DNA of 64,000 nucleotides from a virus. The notes beneath the pieces were generated by a model. It was given only the letters and a program-made list of their open reading frames with translations. It was not told where the DNA came from and ran no database searches. The position numbers were made by a program, and so were the translations under genes. The stretch is from positions 83,187 to 147,186 of the IMG/VR virus record IMGVR_UViG_3300035670_000028. One strand, written 5' to 3'. Below, piece by piece: positions 23,573-30,656 of the stretch; positions within the stretch are counted from its first letter, which is position 1; each line of letters starts with the position of its first letter.

Positions 23573-23830
23573 ATGGATCAGAGAACAATGAAGGCGAAGG
23601 AAGAGCTCGCGGTGTACAAGGCGATTAGCAGACTGCCCATGCAGGTCGAGGAGATGACCCTCCTACTCAAGAAGGACTTCGGACAGCTTGTGGTCGAGCA
23701 CGAGCTTGACCTCTGCCAGGGAAACATGATGCGTGCCTGGCTCATGTCCGAGGTGCGCCGGCACAAGATGCAGCACCTGAGTGGAAATCGAAGCCAAGAG
23801 GTTCAGGACCTCCTCGATCGCATGCTCTGA
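23573..23830 (+). CDS. Small helical protein
   Basis: 85 residues from the ATG behind AGGAG. It is mostly helical (VYKAISRLPMQVEEMTLLLK, CQGNMMRAWLMSEVRRHKMQ). No family is recognised. The frame is open further upstream, but that part would cover the octamer promoter and lacks a ribosome site. Confidence 0.5.
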   Translation: MDQRTMKAKEELAVYKAISRLPMQVEEMTLLLKKDFGQLVVEHELDLCQGNMMRAWLMSEVRRHKMQHLSGNRSQEVQDLLDRML

Positions 23831-23882
23831 TACAAATCGATTCTCCTGGCAATAATTGCCTCTGTTCCTAGAAGGAGGACAA

Positions 23883-24200
23883 ATGGCAGGATCTGATAGC
23901 ACAAACGCACCTGGGCGTCCATGGACGATTGTAGGCACATTCTCAACGTACGAGGCTGCTTCCGCAAAGGCAGCCCAGCACAAGGGCCCGAGGAACGTCG
24001 AGGTGAAGATCAAGAAGCTGTCGACAGGCTTCACGGTTCGAACTCGTCAGGAGGAGCGTGCGGCATCTCCTGTTCATCAGGAGTCCGCGCCCTCAGGCGC
24101 AGTGAAGAAGACCAAGATGAAGGCGAAGGAGCGGCGTGCTCTGGAGCGCAGCGCCAGCGCTGAGGACTCTCTTGATTCGCCTGCTGAAAAAACTTCCTAA
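23883..24200 (+). CDS. Small basic SPOR-like or dsRBD-size protein
   Basis: 105 residues behind AGAAGGAGG. The first 60 form a compact beta-alpha unit (WTIVGTFSTYEAASAKAAQH, NVEVKIKKLSTGFTVRTRQ) that resembles small phage single-domain proteins. The rest is a Lys/Ser/Ala tail. No family is firmly recognised. Its end overlaps the TilS gene by 29 bases. Confidence 0.5.
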   Translation: MAGSDSTNAPGRPWTIVGTFSTYEAASAKAAQHKGPRNVEVKIKKLSTGFTVRTRQEERAASPVHQESAPSGAVKKTKMKAKERRALERSASAEDSLDSPAEKTS

Positions 24201-24780
24201 CACCGTATACGTGGCAGTGTCAGGTGGTGTTGACTCGATGGCAGCACTTGACTTCGCCCGCCGCGGCAAGCGGGCAGTTCACGTGCTTCACTTCGACCAC
24301 GGCACAAAACACGGCTCCGAGGCGAGAAAGTTCATCGAGGCGTACTGCTCATCGGAGCGTATTCCTCTGACAATCTCATCACTGCAGCGTCCCAGGGATC
24401 CCAGTGAGTCACTAGAGGAGTACTGGCGCAATGAGAGGATCAGGTTCTTTAGGGAGCACACTGACGCTCCGATTGTGACAGCGCACCACTTGGACGATGC
24501 AGTTGAGTGGTGGATCTTCACCTCTCTTCACGGATCGCCTAGGCTCATGTCGTACAGTAATGACGCGACGGGTGTGATCAGGCCCTTCCTCGCGACGCCA
24601 AAGGACGAGCTTGTCTCGTGGTGTGAGAGGAAGGGTGTGCCGCACGTGAGCGATCCCAGCAATGAGTCGAGAAATCACAGCAGGAATAGGATTCGTCACG
24701 ATATTGTGCCGCATGCCCTCGTAGTCAATCCTGGGCTTCGGACTGTAATCAAGAAGAAGATTGTGGAGGAGCTAGGATGA
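24172..24780 (+). CDS. tilS: tRNA(Ile)-lysidine synthetase, minimal form
   Basis: 202 residues from a TTG start behind GAGG. PP-loop SGGVDS at 17-22, LHFDHGTKHGSEARKF (39-54), AHHLDDAVEWW (104-114), GVIRPFL (134-140) and SDPSNES..RNRIRHDIVP (160-180) are all hallmarks of TilS. TilS attaches lysine to C34 of the CAU-anticodon isoleucine tRNA so that it reads AUA. It has only the N-terminal catalytic domain, about half the length of E. coli TilS. A CAU-anticodon tRNA gene lies 1.9 kb downstream. A GTG at 24136 is a less likely start. Confidence 0.88.
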   Translation: MIRLLKKLPNTVYVAVSGGVDSMAALDFARRGKRAVHVLHFDHGTKHGSEARKFIEAYCSSERIPLTISSLQRPRDPSESLEEYWRNERIRFFREHTDAPIVTAHHLDDAVEWWIFTSLHGSPRLMSYSNDATGVIRPFLATPKDELVSWCERKGVPHVSDPSNESRNHSRNRIRHDIVPHALVVNPGLRTVIKKKIVEELG

Positions 24781-25085
24781 CTGACAAGAAGATATTCTAT
24801 ATTGTTGAGGCATTGCGGTGGGGTGATCGCGAGAGTCACTCATACATTGTTGGACTGTACAGTGAGCTCGACCGTGCGAAAGCCGCAGCCGATGCGCACT
24901 CAGAGTACCGCGGAGGTAAGTACTCTTGCCAGGTGTTCCAGTGCGCTGTTGATGAGGAAGTTGACACTGACTGGAATGCGTCACTTCTGTATGAGTCCAA
25001 GTGTGCATTTGAGATAGACAAGGACGCAGCAGACTTCAGGTCAATTCTTGAGACGCTCTCAAAGCGTGCAAAGGAGCGCCAGTGA
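24777..25085 (+). CDS. Small hypothetical protein
   Basis: 102 residues, ATGA overlap with TilS. It has an alpha/beta pattern (IFYIVEALRWGDRESHSYIV, LYSELDRAKAAADAHSEYRG) reminiscent of small phage proteins with a beta-hairpin followed by a helix. No function is known. It is probably cotranscribed with TilS. Confidence 0.55.
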   Translation: MTDKKIFYIVEALRWGDRESHSYIVGLYSELDRAKAAADAHSEYRGGKYSCQVFQCAVDEEVDTDWNASLLYESKCAFEIDKDAADFRSILETLSKRAKERQ

Positions 25086-25348
25086 ACGATAAGTCAGAAT
25101 CAGGTCTTAAAATCTCGCTGGCGATCTCCGGCATCATCTTGCTATTGGGCGCCATCTACCTAGCGTTCACCAGGGAGCAGAGATCCGCTGTGGAGAGAGT
25201 AGAGGCCCTTCGAAGACGGTGCGAGTCGACAGGCGGAGTGTACATTGAGGGCACATCTGGACCCTATGGCGGCGACACGCAGTTCTCCCTCTGCATTCCT
25301 GAGCGCGCATTCGAGTGCATCGACTCCGAGATAGTGGATGTCGAGTGA
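25082..25348 (+). CDS. Small membrane-anchored protein
   Basis: 88 residues with a GTG start in a GTGA overlap. There is one membrane helix at about 10-28 (ISLAISGIILLLGAIYLAF), then a periplasmic or cytoplasmic domain with three Cys. No lipobox is seen. No family is recognised. Confidence 0.55.
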   Translation: MNDKSESGLKISLAISGIILLLGAIYLAFTREQRSAVERVEALRRRCESTGGVYIEGTSGPYGGDTQFSLCIPERAFECIDSEIVDVE

Positions 25349-25527
25349 TGGATGAAAAGGCCCACATTGATAGTATCGTCGTCGCGATCCGTCAGAGGAT
25401 GCGGGCCCGATGGCCAAAATTGCAAATTCTTCAGGAGCTTGGTAAACAAGTGCCCATGGACCTGCTATTCATATGCTACAAGGCAGCTGCCCTGATGGAG
25501 CGCGATTACGGCAGGAGAATGGACTGA
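25348..25527 (+). CDS. Small hypothetical protein
   Basis: 59 residues, ATG overlapping the previous stop (TGATG). It is helical and basic in the middle (IVVAIRQRMRARWPKLQILQ). It ends 10 bases before the tRNA-Ser gene. Function unknown. Confidence 0.5.
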   Translation: MDEKAHIDSIVVAIRQRMRARWPKLQILQELGKQVPMDLLFICYKAAALMERDYGRRMD

Positions 25528-25529
25528 TC

Positions 25530-25537
25530 TTACTTAT
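25530..25537 (+). promoter_or_regulatory. Octamer-like TTACTTAT abutting tRNA-Ser
   Basis: Ends one base before the tRNA acceptor stem. If it were a -10 element it could not transcribe the 5' end of the tRNA, so it may be coincidental or serve downstream genes. Confidence 0.25.
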
Positions 25538-25626
25538 AGAGGGGTGCGTGAGTGGTTGAAACGGCGGCACTGGAAATGCCGTGTGCCCGCAAAAGGGCAC
25601 CGGAGGTTCGAATCCTCTCCTCTCTG
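25538..25626 (+). tRNA. tRNA-Ser (GGA)
   Basis: 89 bases that fold as a class II tRNA. The 7-pair acceptor is AGAGGGG/CCTCTCT, the anticodon stem CGGCA/TGCCG has loop CTGGAAA (anticodon GGA at 25572-25574), the variable arm is TGTGCCC/GGGCAC, and the T-loop is TTCGAAT. The discriminator is G, as in serine tRNAs. The CCA end is not encoded. It reads UCC and UCU. Confidence 0.92.
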
Positions 25627-25644
25627 CTAGAGACAGGGTGACGC

Positions 25645-25652
25645 ATATTTAA
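25645..25652 (+). promoter_or_regulatory. Late-type octamer ATATTTAA
   Basis: 18 bases after the tRNA and 7 bases before the ATG at 25659. Confidence 0.4.
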
Positions 25653-25658
25653 CGATTC

Positions 25659-25742
25659 ATGCGATCACCACTTGATACCAAGGTAGTATGGGTGATGATA
25701 ATCACCACAGGACTAGTCATTTACTTCAGCATTTTTAGGTGA
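25659..25742 (+). CDS. 27-residue membrane peptide
   Basis: A short frame encoding MRSPLDTK followed by one hydrophobic helix (VVWVMIITTGLVIYFSIF). It lies between tRNA-Ser and the next gene, with an octamer just upstream but no clear ribosome site. Plausible as a small phage membrane peptide, low certainty. Confidence 0.35.
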   Translation: MRSPLDTKVVWVMIITTGLVIYFSIFR

Positions 25743-25746
25743 TAAC

Positions 25747-26007
25747 GTGATCTGGAACTATAGAATCATAAGACACCACAGTTCTCACACAGGTGACACA
25801 GGTGATGTTTGGTTCGCTGTGCACGAGGTGTACTACGATGAATCAGACAATCCTGTTGGCATCACTGAGCGACCGATCGCACCGCAGGGTCAGACGTTAG
25901 AGGAGGTGCTGAAGGACATGGAGCTCATGAAAGCAGCTGCAGATAAGCCCACGTTGGATTACACGCTATTCTCTGACACGGAACGAGGTAACAATGACGG
26001 TGAGTAG
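25747..26007 (+). CDS. Conserved-type small phage protein
   Basis: 86 residues with a GTG start. The pattern WNYRIIRHHSS..WFAVHEVYYDESDNPVGITERPI, ending in LEEVLKDMELMKAA..PTLDY, matches a small protein I recall from many phages, with no known function. It is probably one beta-sheet domain followed by a helix. Confidence 0.6.
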   Translation: MIWNYRIIRHHSSHTGDTGDVWFAVHEVYYDESDNPVGITERPIAPQGQTLEEVLKDMELMKAAADKPTLDYTLFSDTERGNNDGE

Positions 26008-26056
26008 AAAGTGTCCCTGTGATCATCTGTGTGCCTTCTGTGGAGTAGTCTTGTGA
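25994..26056 (+). CDS. 20-residue Cys-rich mini-protein (tentative)
   Basis: ATG inside the end of the previous gene, encoding MTVSRKCPCDHLCAFCGVVL. Four Cys in CxC and CxxC spacing could hold a metal. It ends in a GTGA overlap with the next gene, which supports translation, but a frame this short may be chance. Confidence 0.3.
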   Translation: MTVSRKCPCDHLCAFCGVVL

Positions 26057-26286
26057 GCGGTGTGTACATGCATATGCAGGACGGACAGCTCTACCTGCTC
26101 AGGTGGGCACAAAGAGTCCTCACCTCACCGGCGCAGCTCGAGGCGATCGCCTACAATCAGCCTGGCCTTCGTGTGATTCAGGACGTCAATAGGATTGACT
26201 TTGTCACGCTGAGTCCTGAGGCGCTTCGCAGGCCCTCAGTTCCTCCAGTTGATCCCGCTTCCTCACCCCGGGGAGTTGACGAGTGA
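26053..26286 (+). CDS. Small hypothetical protein
   Basis: 77 residues from the GTG of the GTGA overlap (ATG at 26068 is an alternative). It contains QDGQLYLLRWAQRVLTSPAQ, then a Pro/Ser-rich tail. No family is recognised. GTGA overlap with the next frame. Confidence 0.5.
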   Translation: MSGVYMHMQDGQLYLLRWAQRVLTSPAQLEAIAYNQPGLRVIQDVNRIDFVTLSPEALRRPSVPPVDPASSPRGVDE

Positions 26287-26468
26287 TCGCGCTTTATTAC
26301 GGCATTCTCATCTCCTTGCTAATTCTTCCGCCGGCTGTCGCGATCAAATGCGATACCTATGTCAAGGAGGTTGTGTATGAACAATCGTCTGCTAATGATA
26401 AAGGTGTTCCTGTGGCGGCTGGTGTCAATTCCGATATCAGCTATCGCGACCTATGTCTACACCGGTGA
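26283..26468 (+). CDS. Possible small membrane protein, overlaps next gene
   Basis: 61 residues in a GTGA overlap with the preceding gene. The N-terminus is a hydrophobic helix (LYYGILISLLILPPAVAI), and the rest has little structure. Its last 92 bases overlap the DUF2061-like gene in another frame. Start coupling favours it, while the out-of-frame tail looks non-conserved. It may be real only in its first half. Confidence 0.35.
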   Translation: MIALYYGILISLLILPPAVAIKCDTYVKEVVYEQSSANDKGVPVAAGVNSDISYRDLCLHR

Positions 26469-26595
26469 GATGAGGAGCTCGATCGAGCTCACAGTGATCC
26501 TCACCATTGTCCTCACCACATGTCAGTTTGTGTACGAGAAGATGTGGCGCGCGTTCTTGGTGGATAGGCTGAAAAAGGTTCTAAAGAAATTGTAA
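26377..26595 (+). CDS. DUF2061-like small membrane protein
   Basis: 72 residues from the ATG behind a strong AAGGAGG. KVFLWRLVSIPISAIATYVY and TGEMRSSIELTVILTIVL, then YEKMWRAF, fit the two-helix DUF2061 pattern (WR, TG and a late E..W). These proteins sit in the inner membrane and have no settled function. It ends just before the promoter of the CAU tRNA. Confidence 0.65.
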   Translation: MNNRLLMIKVFLWRLVSIPISAIATYVYTGEMRSSIELTVILTIVLTTCQFVYEKMWRAFLVDRLKKVLKKL

Positions 26596-26618
26596 AGACA
26601 CCTGACGCAATCTATAAT
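26590..26618 (+). promoter_or_regulatory. Promoter TTGTAA-N17-TATAAT before the CAU tRNA
   Basis: Perfect TATAAT. The expected start near 26625 lies seven bases before the tRNA 5' end at 26632. Confidence 0.6.
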
Positions 26619-26631
26619 ATAAACATACTTC

Positions 26632-26714
26632 GGGCCGTTGGCGGAATTGGTCAAACGCAGTCGCCTCATAAGCGATCGCCTTCGGGTTTGGGGGTTCGAG
26701 TCCCTCACGGCCTA
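26632..26714 (+). tRNA. Class II tRNA with CAU anticodon (leucine-like body)
   Basis: 83 bases. Acceptor GGGCCGT/ACGGCCT, D-arm GCG..CGC with GG in the loop, anticodon stem GTCGC/GCGAT with loop CTCATAA (anticodon CAU at 26667-26669), a 13-base variable arm that can form a short stem around TTCG, and T-loop TTCGAGT. The discriminator is A and CCA is not encoded. The GGCGGAATTGGT D-arm and long variable arm resemble leucine tRNAs. The CTCATAA loop is that of tRNA-Ile2 or Met, and C4-G69/C5-G68 match TilS determinants I recall for tRNA-Ile2. Its amino acid is uncertain. Confidence 0.85.
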
Positions 26715-26734
26715 CTAATTGTTGATTGAAAGAT

Positions 26735-27769
26735 ATGGAAACAGCTCTAAGTTTTGATGATGTGTTGCTGCTGCCGCAGCACTCCGATATCGCGCACAGG
26801 GGAGACATTGACATCAGCGTCGACCTCAAGAGATTCGGAAAGATTCGAAGCCCCATCATCTCCTCACCGATGGACACGGTGACAGGTGGACGTCTAGCAA
26901 AGATGATGTGGCACTTGGGAGGCCTAGGCATCATTCACCGCTACAACTCAGTGACATCACAGTGCGATGAGGTGGATACTGCCTGCACTACTTCAGGTGT
27001 CTCAAATCCCACACACCACTGCGGTGCTGCTGTGGGTGTGACAGGCGACTACCTTGAGCGCGCTGTGAGGCTTGTTGAGAAGGGCGCGTGCCTCATTTGC
27101 GTCGATGTCGCACACGGCGACCACTCACAGGTGGTGTACGCAGTCGAGAGAATCCGCAAGGAAGTGGGAAGCAGAGTCCACATCATGGCGGGCAATGTGG
27201 CGACTCGAGAGGGATTTGACCTGCTTGTCAGGTCGGGCGCGGACAGTGTTCGTGTTGGAATTGGCGGCGGATCGATCTGCAGCACACGCACACAGACAGG
27301 TCACGGCGCACCGACCCTGTGGTCCATCATTGAGTGCGCGAAGTCGGAGAACTCAGGCGAGGCAGCCATCATCGCAGACGGCGGCATTAAGACATCAGGT
27401 GACGCTGTCAAAGCTCTCGCGGCAGGAGCTGATGCTGTCATGCTGGGATCAATGCTGTCTGGAACTGATGAGACTCCGGGCGATCCTGTCTGGATGAACC
27501 TGCGGTCCTACAAGAAGTACAGGGGCATGGCCTCAGTGGAGGCACAGGTTTCCTGGAGGGGACACGCAGCCTCAGAGGAGGGTGTCACTGCATGGGTGCC
27601 CTGCAAGGGTCCGCTTCACGAGGTGCTCGGATCGATCGAGCGTGGAATTCGTAGCGGCCTCTCCTATTCCGGAGCAGTCAGCATCGCAAACCTGCAGGCA
27701 AAGGCGAAGTTTATGAGAATCACGCCTGCAGGTATACTAGAGAGCACTACACACATCAACAACATCTGA
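26735..27769 (+). CDS. IMP dehydrogenase / GMP reductase family enzyme
   Basis: 344 residues, a single TIM barrel without CBS domains. [14 protein letters not shown] opens it, and [20 protein letters not shown] holds the catalytic Cys182. [20 protein letters not shown] and [11 protein letters not shown] follow. The C-terminal part ([19 protein letters not shown]) is nearer IMP dehydrogenase than GMP reductase. It would turn IMP into XMP toward guanine nucleotides, or GMP into IMP. The size equals GMP reductase, so the reaction stays open. Confidence 0.88.
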   Translation: METALSFDDVLLLPQHSDIAHRGDIDISVDLKRFGKIRSPIISSPMDTVTGGRLAKMMWHLGGLGIIHRYNSVTSQCDEVDTACTTSGVSNPTHHCGAAVGVTGDYLERAVRLVEKGACLICVDVAHGDHSQVVYAVERIRKEVGSRVHIMAGNVATREGFDLLVRSGADSVRVGIGGGSICSTRTQTGHGAPTLWSIIECAKSENSGEAAIIADGGIKTSGDAVKALAAGADAVMLGSMLSGTDETPGDPVWMNLRSYKKYRGMASVEAQVSWRGHAASEEGVTAWVPCKGPLHEVLGSIERGIRSGLSYSGAVSIANLQAKAKFMRITPAGILESTTHINNI

Positions 27770-27775
27770 GGTCAC

Positions 27776-28012
27776 ATGGATAATCAAGAGACAGCGACTA
27801 GCACTTCCTCACTTCTTGTCACTGCGCTGCAGAGCCACTTCAAGGCAAAGCGCGATCAGGCGGTGGCACACCTGAGCGTTTACATCAACAATCCGGTGGG
27901 AGTGGGCGACCACCAAAATCTCCTCAAGGAGTGTGTGGACCTAGTTGACCAGATCAGCGCAGCAGAGGAAAACATGCGTGTTGTTCAGAAGCTCTTCGTG
28001 AGGAAGGACTGA
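27776..28012 (+). CDS. Conserved-type small phage protein
   Basis: 78 residues behind GAGGTC. LQSHFKAKRDQAVAHLSVYI and NNPVGVGDHQNLLKECVDLV match a helical small protein seen in many phages, with no known role. Probably a helical bundle. Confidence 0.6.
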   Translation: MDNQETATSTSSLLVTALQSHFKAKRDQAVAHLSVYINNPVGVGDHQNLLKECVDLVDQISAAEENMRVVQKLFVRKD

Positions 28013-28015
28013 GTC

Positions 28016-28231
28016 ATGCCCTCCATTAGAACAGGTGACAAGGTCTGCTTCATCATGAATATGAGCATGAAGGGCACAGTCGTTGAGACCTACGAGAGAC
28101 GGCACAACACAATGATGGTGGATGGCCCCCTCTCCACGTCAATATACGCGCGAGTTAGGCTGACTAATCCACGTCCGGGTGTCGATCCCCTCATCGAGTG
28201 CAGACTTCAGGATCTCATGCGAGATGACTGA
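28016..28231 (+). CDS. GDKV-type small SH3-like protein
   Basis: 71 residues, IRTGDKVCFIMNMSMKGTVV at the start and VRLTNPRPGVDPLIECRLQD at the end. The G-D-x-V opening, a G-V-V-type second strand and a final R-L-x-D-L follow the family pattern of this window. Function unknown. It overlaps the GIY-YIG gene by 8 bases. Confidence 0.5.
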   Translation: MPSIRTGDKVCFIMNMSMKGTVVETYERRHNTMMVDGPLSTSIYARVRLTNPRPGVDPLIECRLQDLMRDD

Positions 28232-28505
28232 CTCCGCATGGTGGCTCTATGTGGTTGAGTGCTCAGACGGCACTCTCTACTGTGGAGTCACCACGAGCAT
28301 TTCGCGGCGAGTGAGTGAGCACAACACTTCTCAACGTGGAGCGAAGTACACAAGATCACGGAGGCCTGTGAGCCTCGTCTACTCTGAGCAGTGCAGCAGC
28401 AGGTCAGACGCGCTCAGGAGGGAGGCCGCCTTCAAACGGATGACACGCAGGCAGAAATTGCACCTGATTCATCAATACGGTGCTGTTCTTTGTGCGATTC
28501 CATAG
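28224..28505 (+). CDS. GIY-YIG nuclease domain protein
   Basis: 93 residues from the ATG inside the preceding stop region. LYVVECSDGTLYCGVTTSISRRVSEH carries the GIY-YIG core (here LYV and YCG) with the catalytic Arg, and FKRMTRRQKLHLIHQYG ends like the YhbQ/UPF0213 type. This class contains single-domain endonucleases. A free-standing phage copy might be a repair or homing-type enzyme. There is no intron around it. Confidence 0.85.
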   Translation: MTDSAWWLYVVECSDGTLYCGVTTSISRRVSEHNTSQRGAKYTRSRRPVSLVYSEQCSSRSDALRREAAFKRMTRRQKLHLIHQYGAVLCAIP

Positions 28506-28538
28506 TTACAATTGACGTGACATCCACGGGAGGTGATC

Positions 28539-29102
28539 ATGAGAGTGTTAGTTATCTCTGGCGAAGTTTCCCTTCCGCGTCCGTTCGCCTACGGACTCAC
28601 TGGTGCCTCCGATGTGAAAACCATCGGAATCGTTGATCAGGACTTTCTAGCGCTATGTGAGAAATATGGAGACTCGAGGAGCATCTCATCGTCTGAGATG
28701 CAGAGCTTCATGAAGAGTGCAGTTGAGCACACAACAAGTGTTGTTCGAAACACAGACATTGATGTTGTCGTCGGCGTAGGATATGGTGCCCAGGTCCTAT
28801 CGAACCTCAACAATGCATATGAGTGGAGGGGCCCCTCTGTGTTTGTCTACTCTGAGGGCACTACACGTGTGAGTGTCACATCTAGGCCACTGCCGGAAGA
28901 GGTTGACTTTGACACTCGACCAGTTCGTTCAGTTGTAGTTGTTGTTGATGACTCCACACAGAAGATTGGCTCATCGGTCAAGAGAATATCTCAGGATCTA
29001 GACGTTGTCATGCACCTGAATGTGAGCTCAAAGATGTGGGACAGCTTGTTCTATAAACATGGAGTGATTTCAAGCTGTGTGCATTCAATTGCACTTCCGT
29101 AG
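28539..29102 (+). CDS. Hypothetical alpha/beta protein
   Basis: 187 residues behind GGAGG. MRVLVISGEVSLPRPFAYGL opens an alpha/beta domain, with VVVGVGYGAQVLSNLNNAY and VRSVVVVVDDSTQKIG later on. It looks like a Rossmann-type or hydrolase-like fold (GYGAQ as a nucleophile-elbow-like turn), but no family is recognised. It converges with the minus-strand gene at one base distance. Confidence 0.55.
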   Translation: MRVLVISGEVSLPRPFAYGLTGASDVKTIGIVDQDFLALCEKYGDSRSISSSEMQSFMKSAVEHTTSVVRNTDIDVVVGVGYGAQVLSNLNNAYEWRGPSVFVYSEGTTRVSVTSRPLPEEVDFDTRPVRSVVVVVDDSTQKIGSSVKRISQDLDVVMHLNVSSKMWDSLFYKHGVISSCVHSIALP

Positions 29103-29103
29103 G

Positions 29104-29706
29104 TCACTCGTATGTAATGTACAATCCCTCTAAAGTTGCTGTGACATCATCTGTGGCTGTTGATGTTGCAGATATCTCCACTTCAATCCACGATCCTGTT
29201 GGATCTGACGATGAGACGTATGGTGCGTTTACAAACACATAGCCATTCGAATCTGTTATTGCTGTAAATGTTCCTAGTGTTGTTACCACGCCTATCGTCT
29301 TGAGACTCACAGTGCAGCTCACTTCTGTCAAGCCTGCGCCTGATGTCATGTAAATGAGTGCAGAAGCATCTGAACCTACGGTGCCTGCTGGCATGTAGAG
29401 ATATCCTGCCGTCGACGTGGTTGTATTTGGACTTGCATTAGCTGTCTTAGCTGTCACTGTCTCCGTGATGCTTACATTAGGACCCATGGGCGCGTCACGT
29501 GGTAATTGACAAGTCTGAACTATTCTGTCGTATAGAGACGTAACTGTCTCTGACGTGAAATATGAAGTTCCGTCACTTAGCCTGACAACAGTTTCACTTG
29601 TATTTGGATCCTGCTTGACTTCTAAAATTTCTGTGCAGTTGACATACACAGGAAGGAGACGATTTACACGCTGCTTGTCTTTTGCATTTACTAGTACTAG
29701 TGTCAT
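29104..29706 (-). CDS. Virion-type Thr/Ser-rich protein
   Basis: 200 residues on the minus strand. A first part (about 1-70) may be a small barrel (LLPVYVNCTEILEVKQDPN, VVRLSDGTSYFTSETVTSLY). The rest is a beta-rich Thr/Ser/Val domain (TAGYLYMPAGTVGSDASAL) typical of fibre or decoration proteins. It has an octamer in its own sense just upstream, as do plus-strand late genes. Composition is A/T-rich compared with neighbours. No family is recognised. Confidence 0.55.
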   Translation of the reverse strand: MTLVLVNAKDKQRVNRLLPVYVNCTEILEVKQDPNTSETVVRLSDGTSYFTSETVTSLYDRIVQTCQLPRDAPMGPNVSITETVTAKTANASPNTTTSTAGYLYMPAGTVGSDASALIYMTSGAGLTEVSCTVSLKTIGVVTTLGTFTAITDSNGYVFVNAPYVSSSDPTGSWIEVEISATSTATDDVTATLEGLYITYE

Positions 29707-29713
29707 GATGCAA

Positions 29714-29721
29714 CTAAGTAT
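29714..29721 (-). promoter_or_regulatory. Late-type octamer ATACTTAG, minus strand
   Basis: Seven bases before the minus-strand start at 29706. Shows that the octamer follows gene direction. Confidence 0.5.
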
Positions 29722-29782
29722 AGAACCGTGTATAAAATCATATAGGCGTGGCTAAACTAGACTAGGAGGTTAGATATGCCGA

Positions 29783-30139
29783 GTGTACTATCGGGCACGT
29801 GATCGGGCCATGAAGAATGGGCTGCCCTTTCACGTTGCAGCGGTCCTGAGACGGGCGGGTCAGATCGTCCGAATCGGCGTCAATTCCTTCAAGACGCATC
29901 CAAAGTTCATGCGCACTTACCCAGACGGCAGTAACGCAGCGCACATGCACGCCGAGATGGATGTCCTGCGTTTTGCGGAGCCTGGCGACGAGCTCGAGGT
30001 GATGCGATTCCGAAAGTGCGGTGAGTTTGGGATGGCAAAGCCCTGCAAGTACTGCATGCAGCACATCCTCGAATCTGGTGTGCGCAAGGTGAAGTACACA
30101 GATGAGTCTGGTGTCTGGAAGACTATTAAGATCAAGTGA
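29783..30139 (+). CDS. Cytidine/dCMP deaminase-type zinc enzyme
   Basis: 118 residues. HMHAEMDVL (His56, Glu58) and KPCKYCMQHILESGVRKV (Cys88, Cys91) form the zinc site of the cytidine deaminase superfamily. It would deaminate a cytosine nucleotide (dCMP is likely given dUTPase and ThyX in the window) or a base in RNA. It is shorter than usual dCMP deaminases. The start is odd: a strong AGGAGG points at an ATG (29776) of an 8-codon out-of-frame ORF, and the first in-frame candidate is GTG 29783. Confidence 0.75.
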   Translation: MYYRARDRAMKNGLPFHVAAVLRRAGQIVRIGVNSFKTHPKFMRTYPDGSNAAHMHAEMDVLRFAEPGDELEVMRFRKCGEFGMAKPCKYCMQHILESGVRKVKYTDESGVWKTIKIK

Positions 30140-30157
30140 TGCTTAGAATGGAGACTT

Positions 30158-30370
30158 ATGAATAATCTAGAAAAAGCAGACGAAGCGAGAGTGGGTGACA
30201 TCTGCAACTACTGGAACAAGACAGTGATTGTCCACAAGCTGGGACCTGAGCCTGGATGGGCTGAGGTTCTCAAGATCAAGAATCCCAACATTCCAAGCCA
30301 AGTTTCAGGCGTGCCATTTTCAGTTCGTCTCACACAGCTGAATATTGTGAAGCGGGCACGGACGTCTTAA
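30158..30370 (+). CDS. GDIC-type small SH3-like protein
   Basis: 70 residues, ARVGDICNYWNKTVIVHKLG near the start and SVRLTQLNIVKRARTS at the end. It fits the family pattern with G-D-hydrophobic near residue 14 and a final hydrophobic strand. Function unknown. Confidence 0.5.
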   Translation: MNNLEKADEARVGDICNYWNKTVIVHKLGPEPGWAEVLKIKNPNIPSQVSGVPFSVRLTQLNIVKRARTS

Positions 30371-30371
30371 T

Positions 30372-30650
30372 GTGGCCATCAAGTCTGGAGACGCTGTCCA
30401 ACTCAATCCTACGTCGATTTCATCACACTTTTTTGACCTACGACGCTTCTTTCCTGACGATGATGATTGGAATTTTATCAGCTCACTTCCAAGCACTGTG
30501 GGACTTGTTGTTAGAGTTCGGACAAGGGAGATGAGCTTTCCCACAATTGCTAGAGGGGTTGAGGAGGTAAGAGTTATTCAGACAGCAGAGGTTGTGTGGC
30601 CCAGTGGAAGGGTGAACAACTGCCCAGTTGAATTTTTGAATAGGGTCTGA
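30372..30650 (+). CDS. GDAV-type small SH3-like protein
   Basis: 92 residues with a GTG start. MAIKSGDAVQLNPTSISSHF, then STVGLVVRVRTREMSFPTIA, then VVWPSGRVNNCPVEFLNRV. The order opening GD-V, middle G-V-V and final W-strand matches the family. It is adjacent to another member, as if duplicated in tandem. Confidence 0.5.
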   Translation: MAIKSGDAVQLNPTSISSHFFDLRRFFPDDDDWNFISSLPSTVGLVVRVRTREMSFPTIARGVEEVRVIQTAEVVWPSGRVNNCPVEFLNRV

Positions 30651-30656
30651 TATACT

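Noticed and set aside
25530-25537. Octamer TTACTTAT as promoter of tRNA-Ser
   Set aside because: It ends at the first base of the tRNA, so it cannot make a full precursor. Kept only as a low-confidence site.
30629-30656. TTGAAT-like element and TATACT before 30657
   Set aside because: The -10 touches the ATG, so an RNA starting there would miss the start codon. It was not listed as a promoter.
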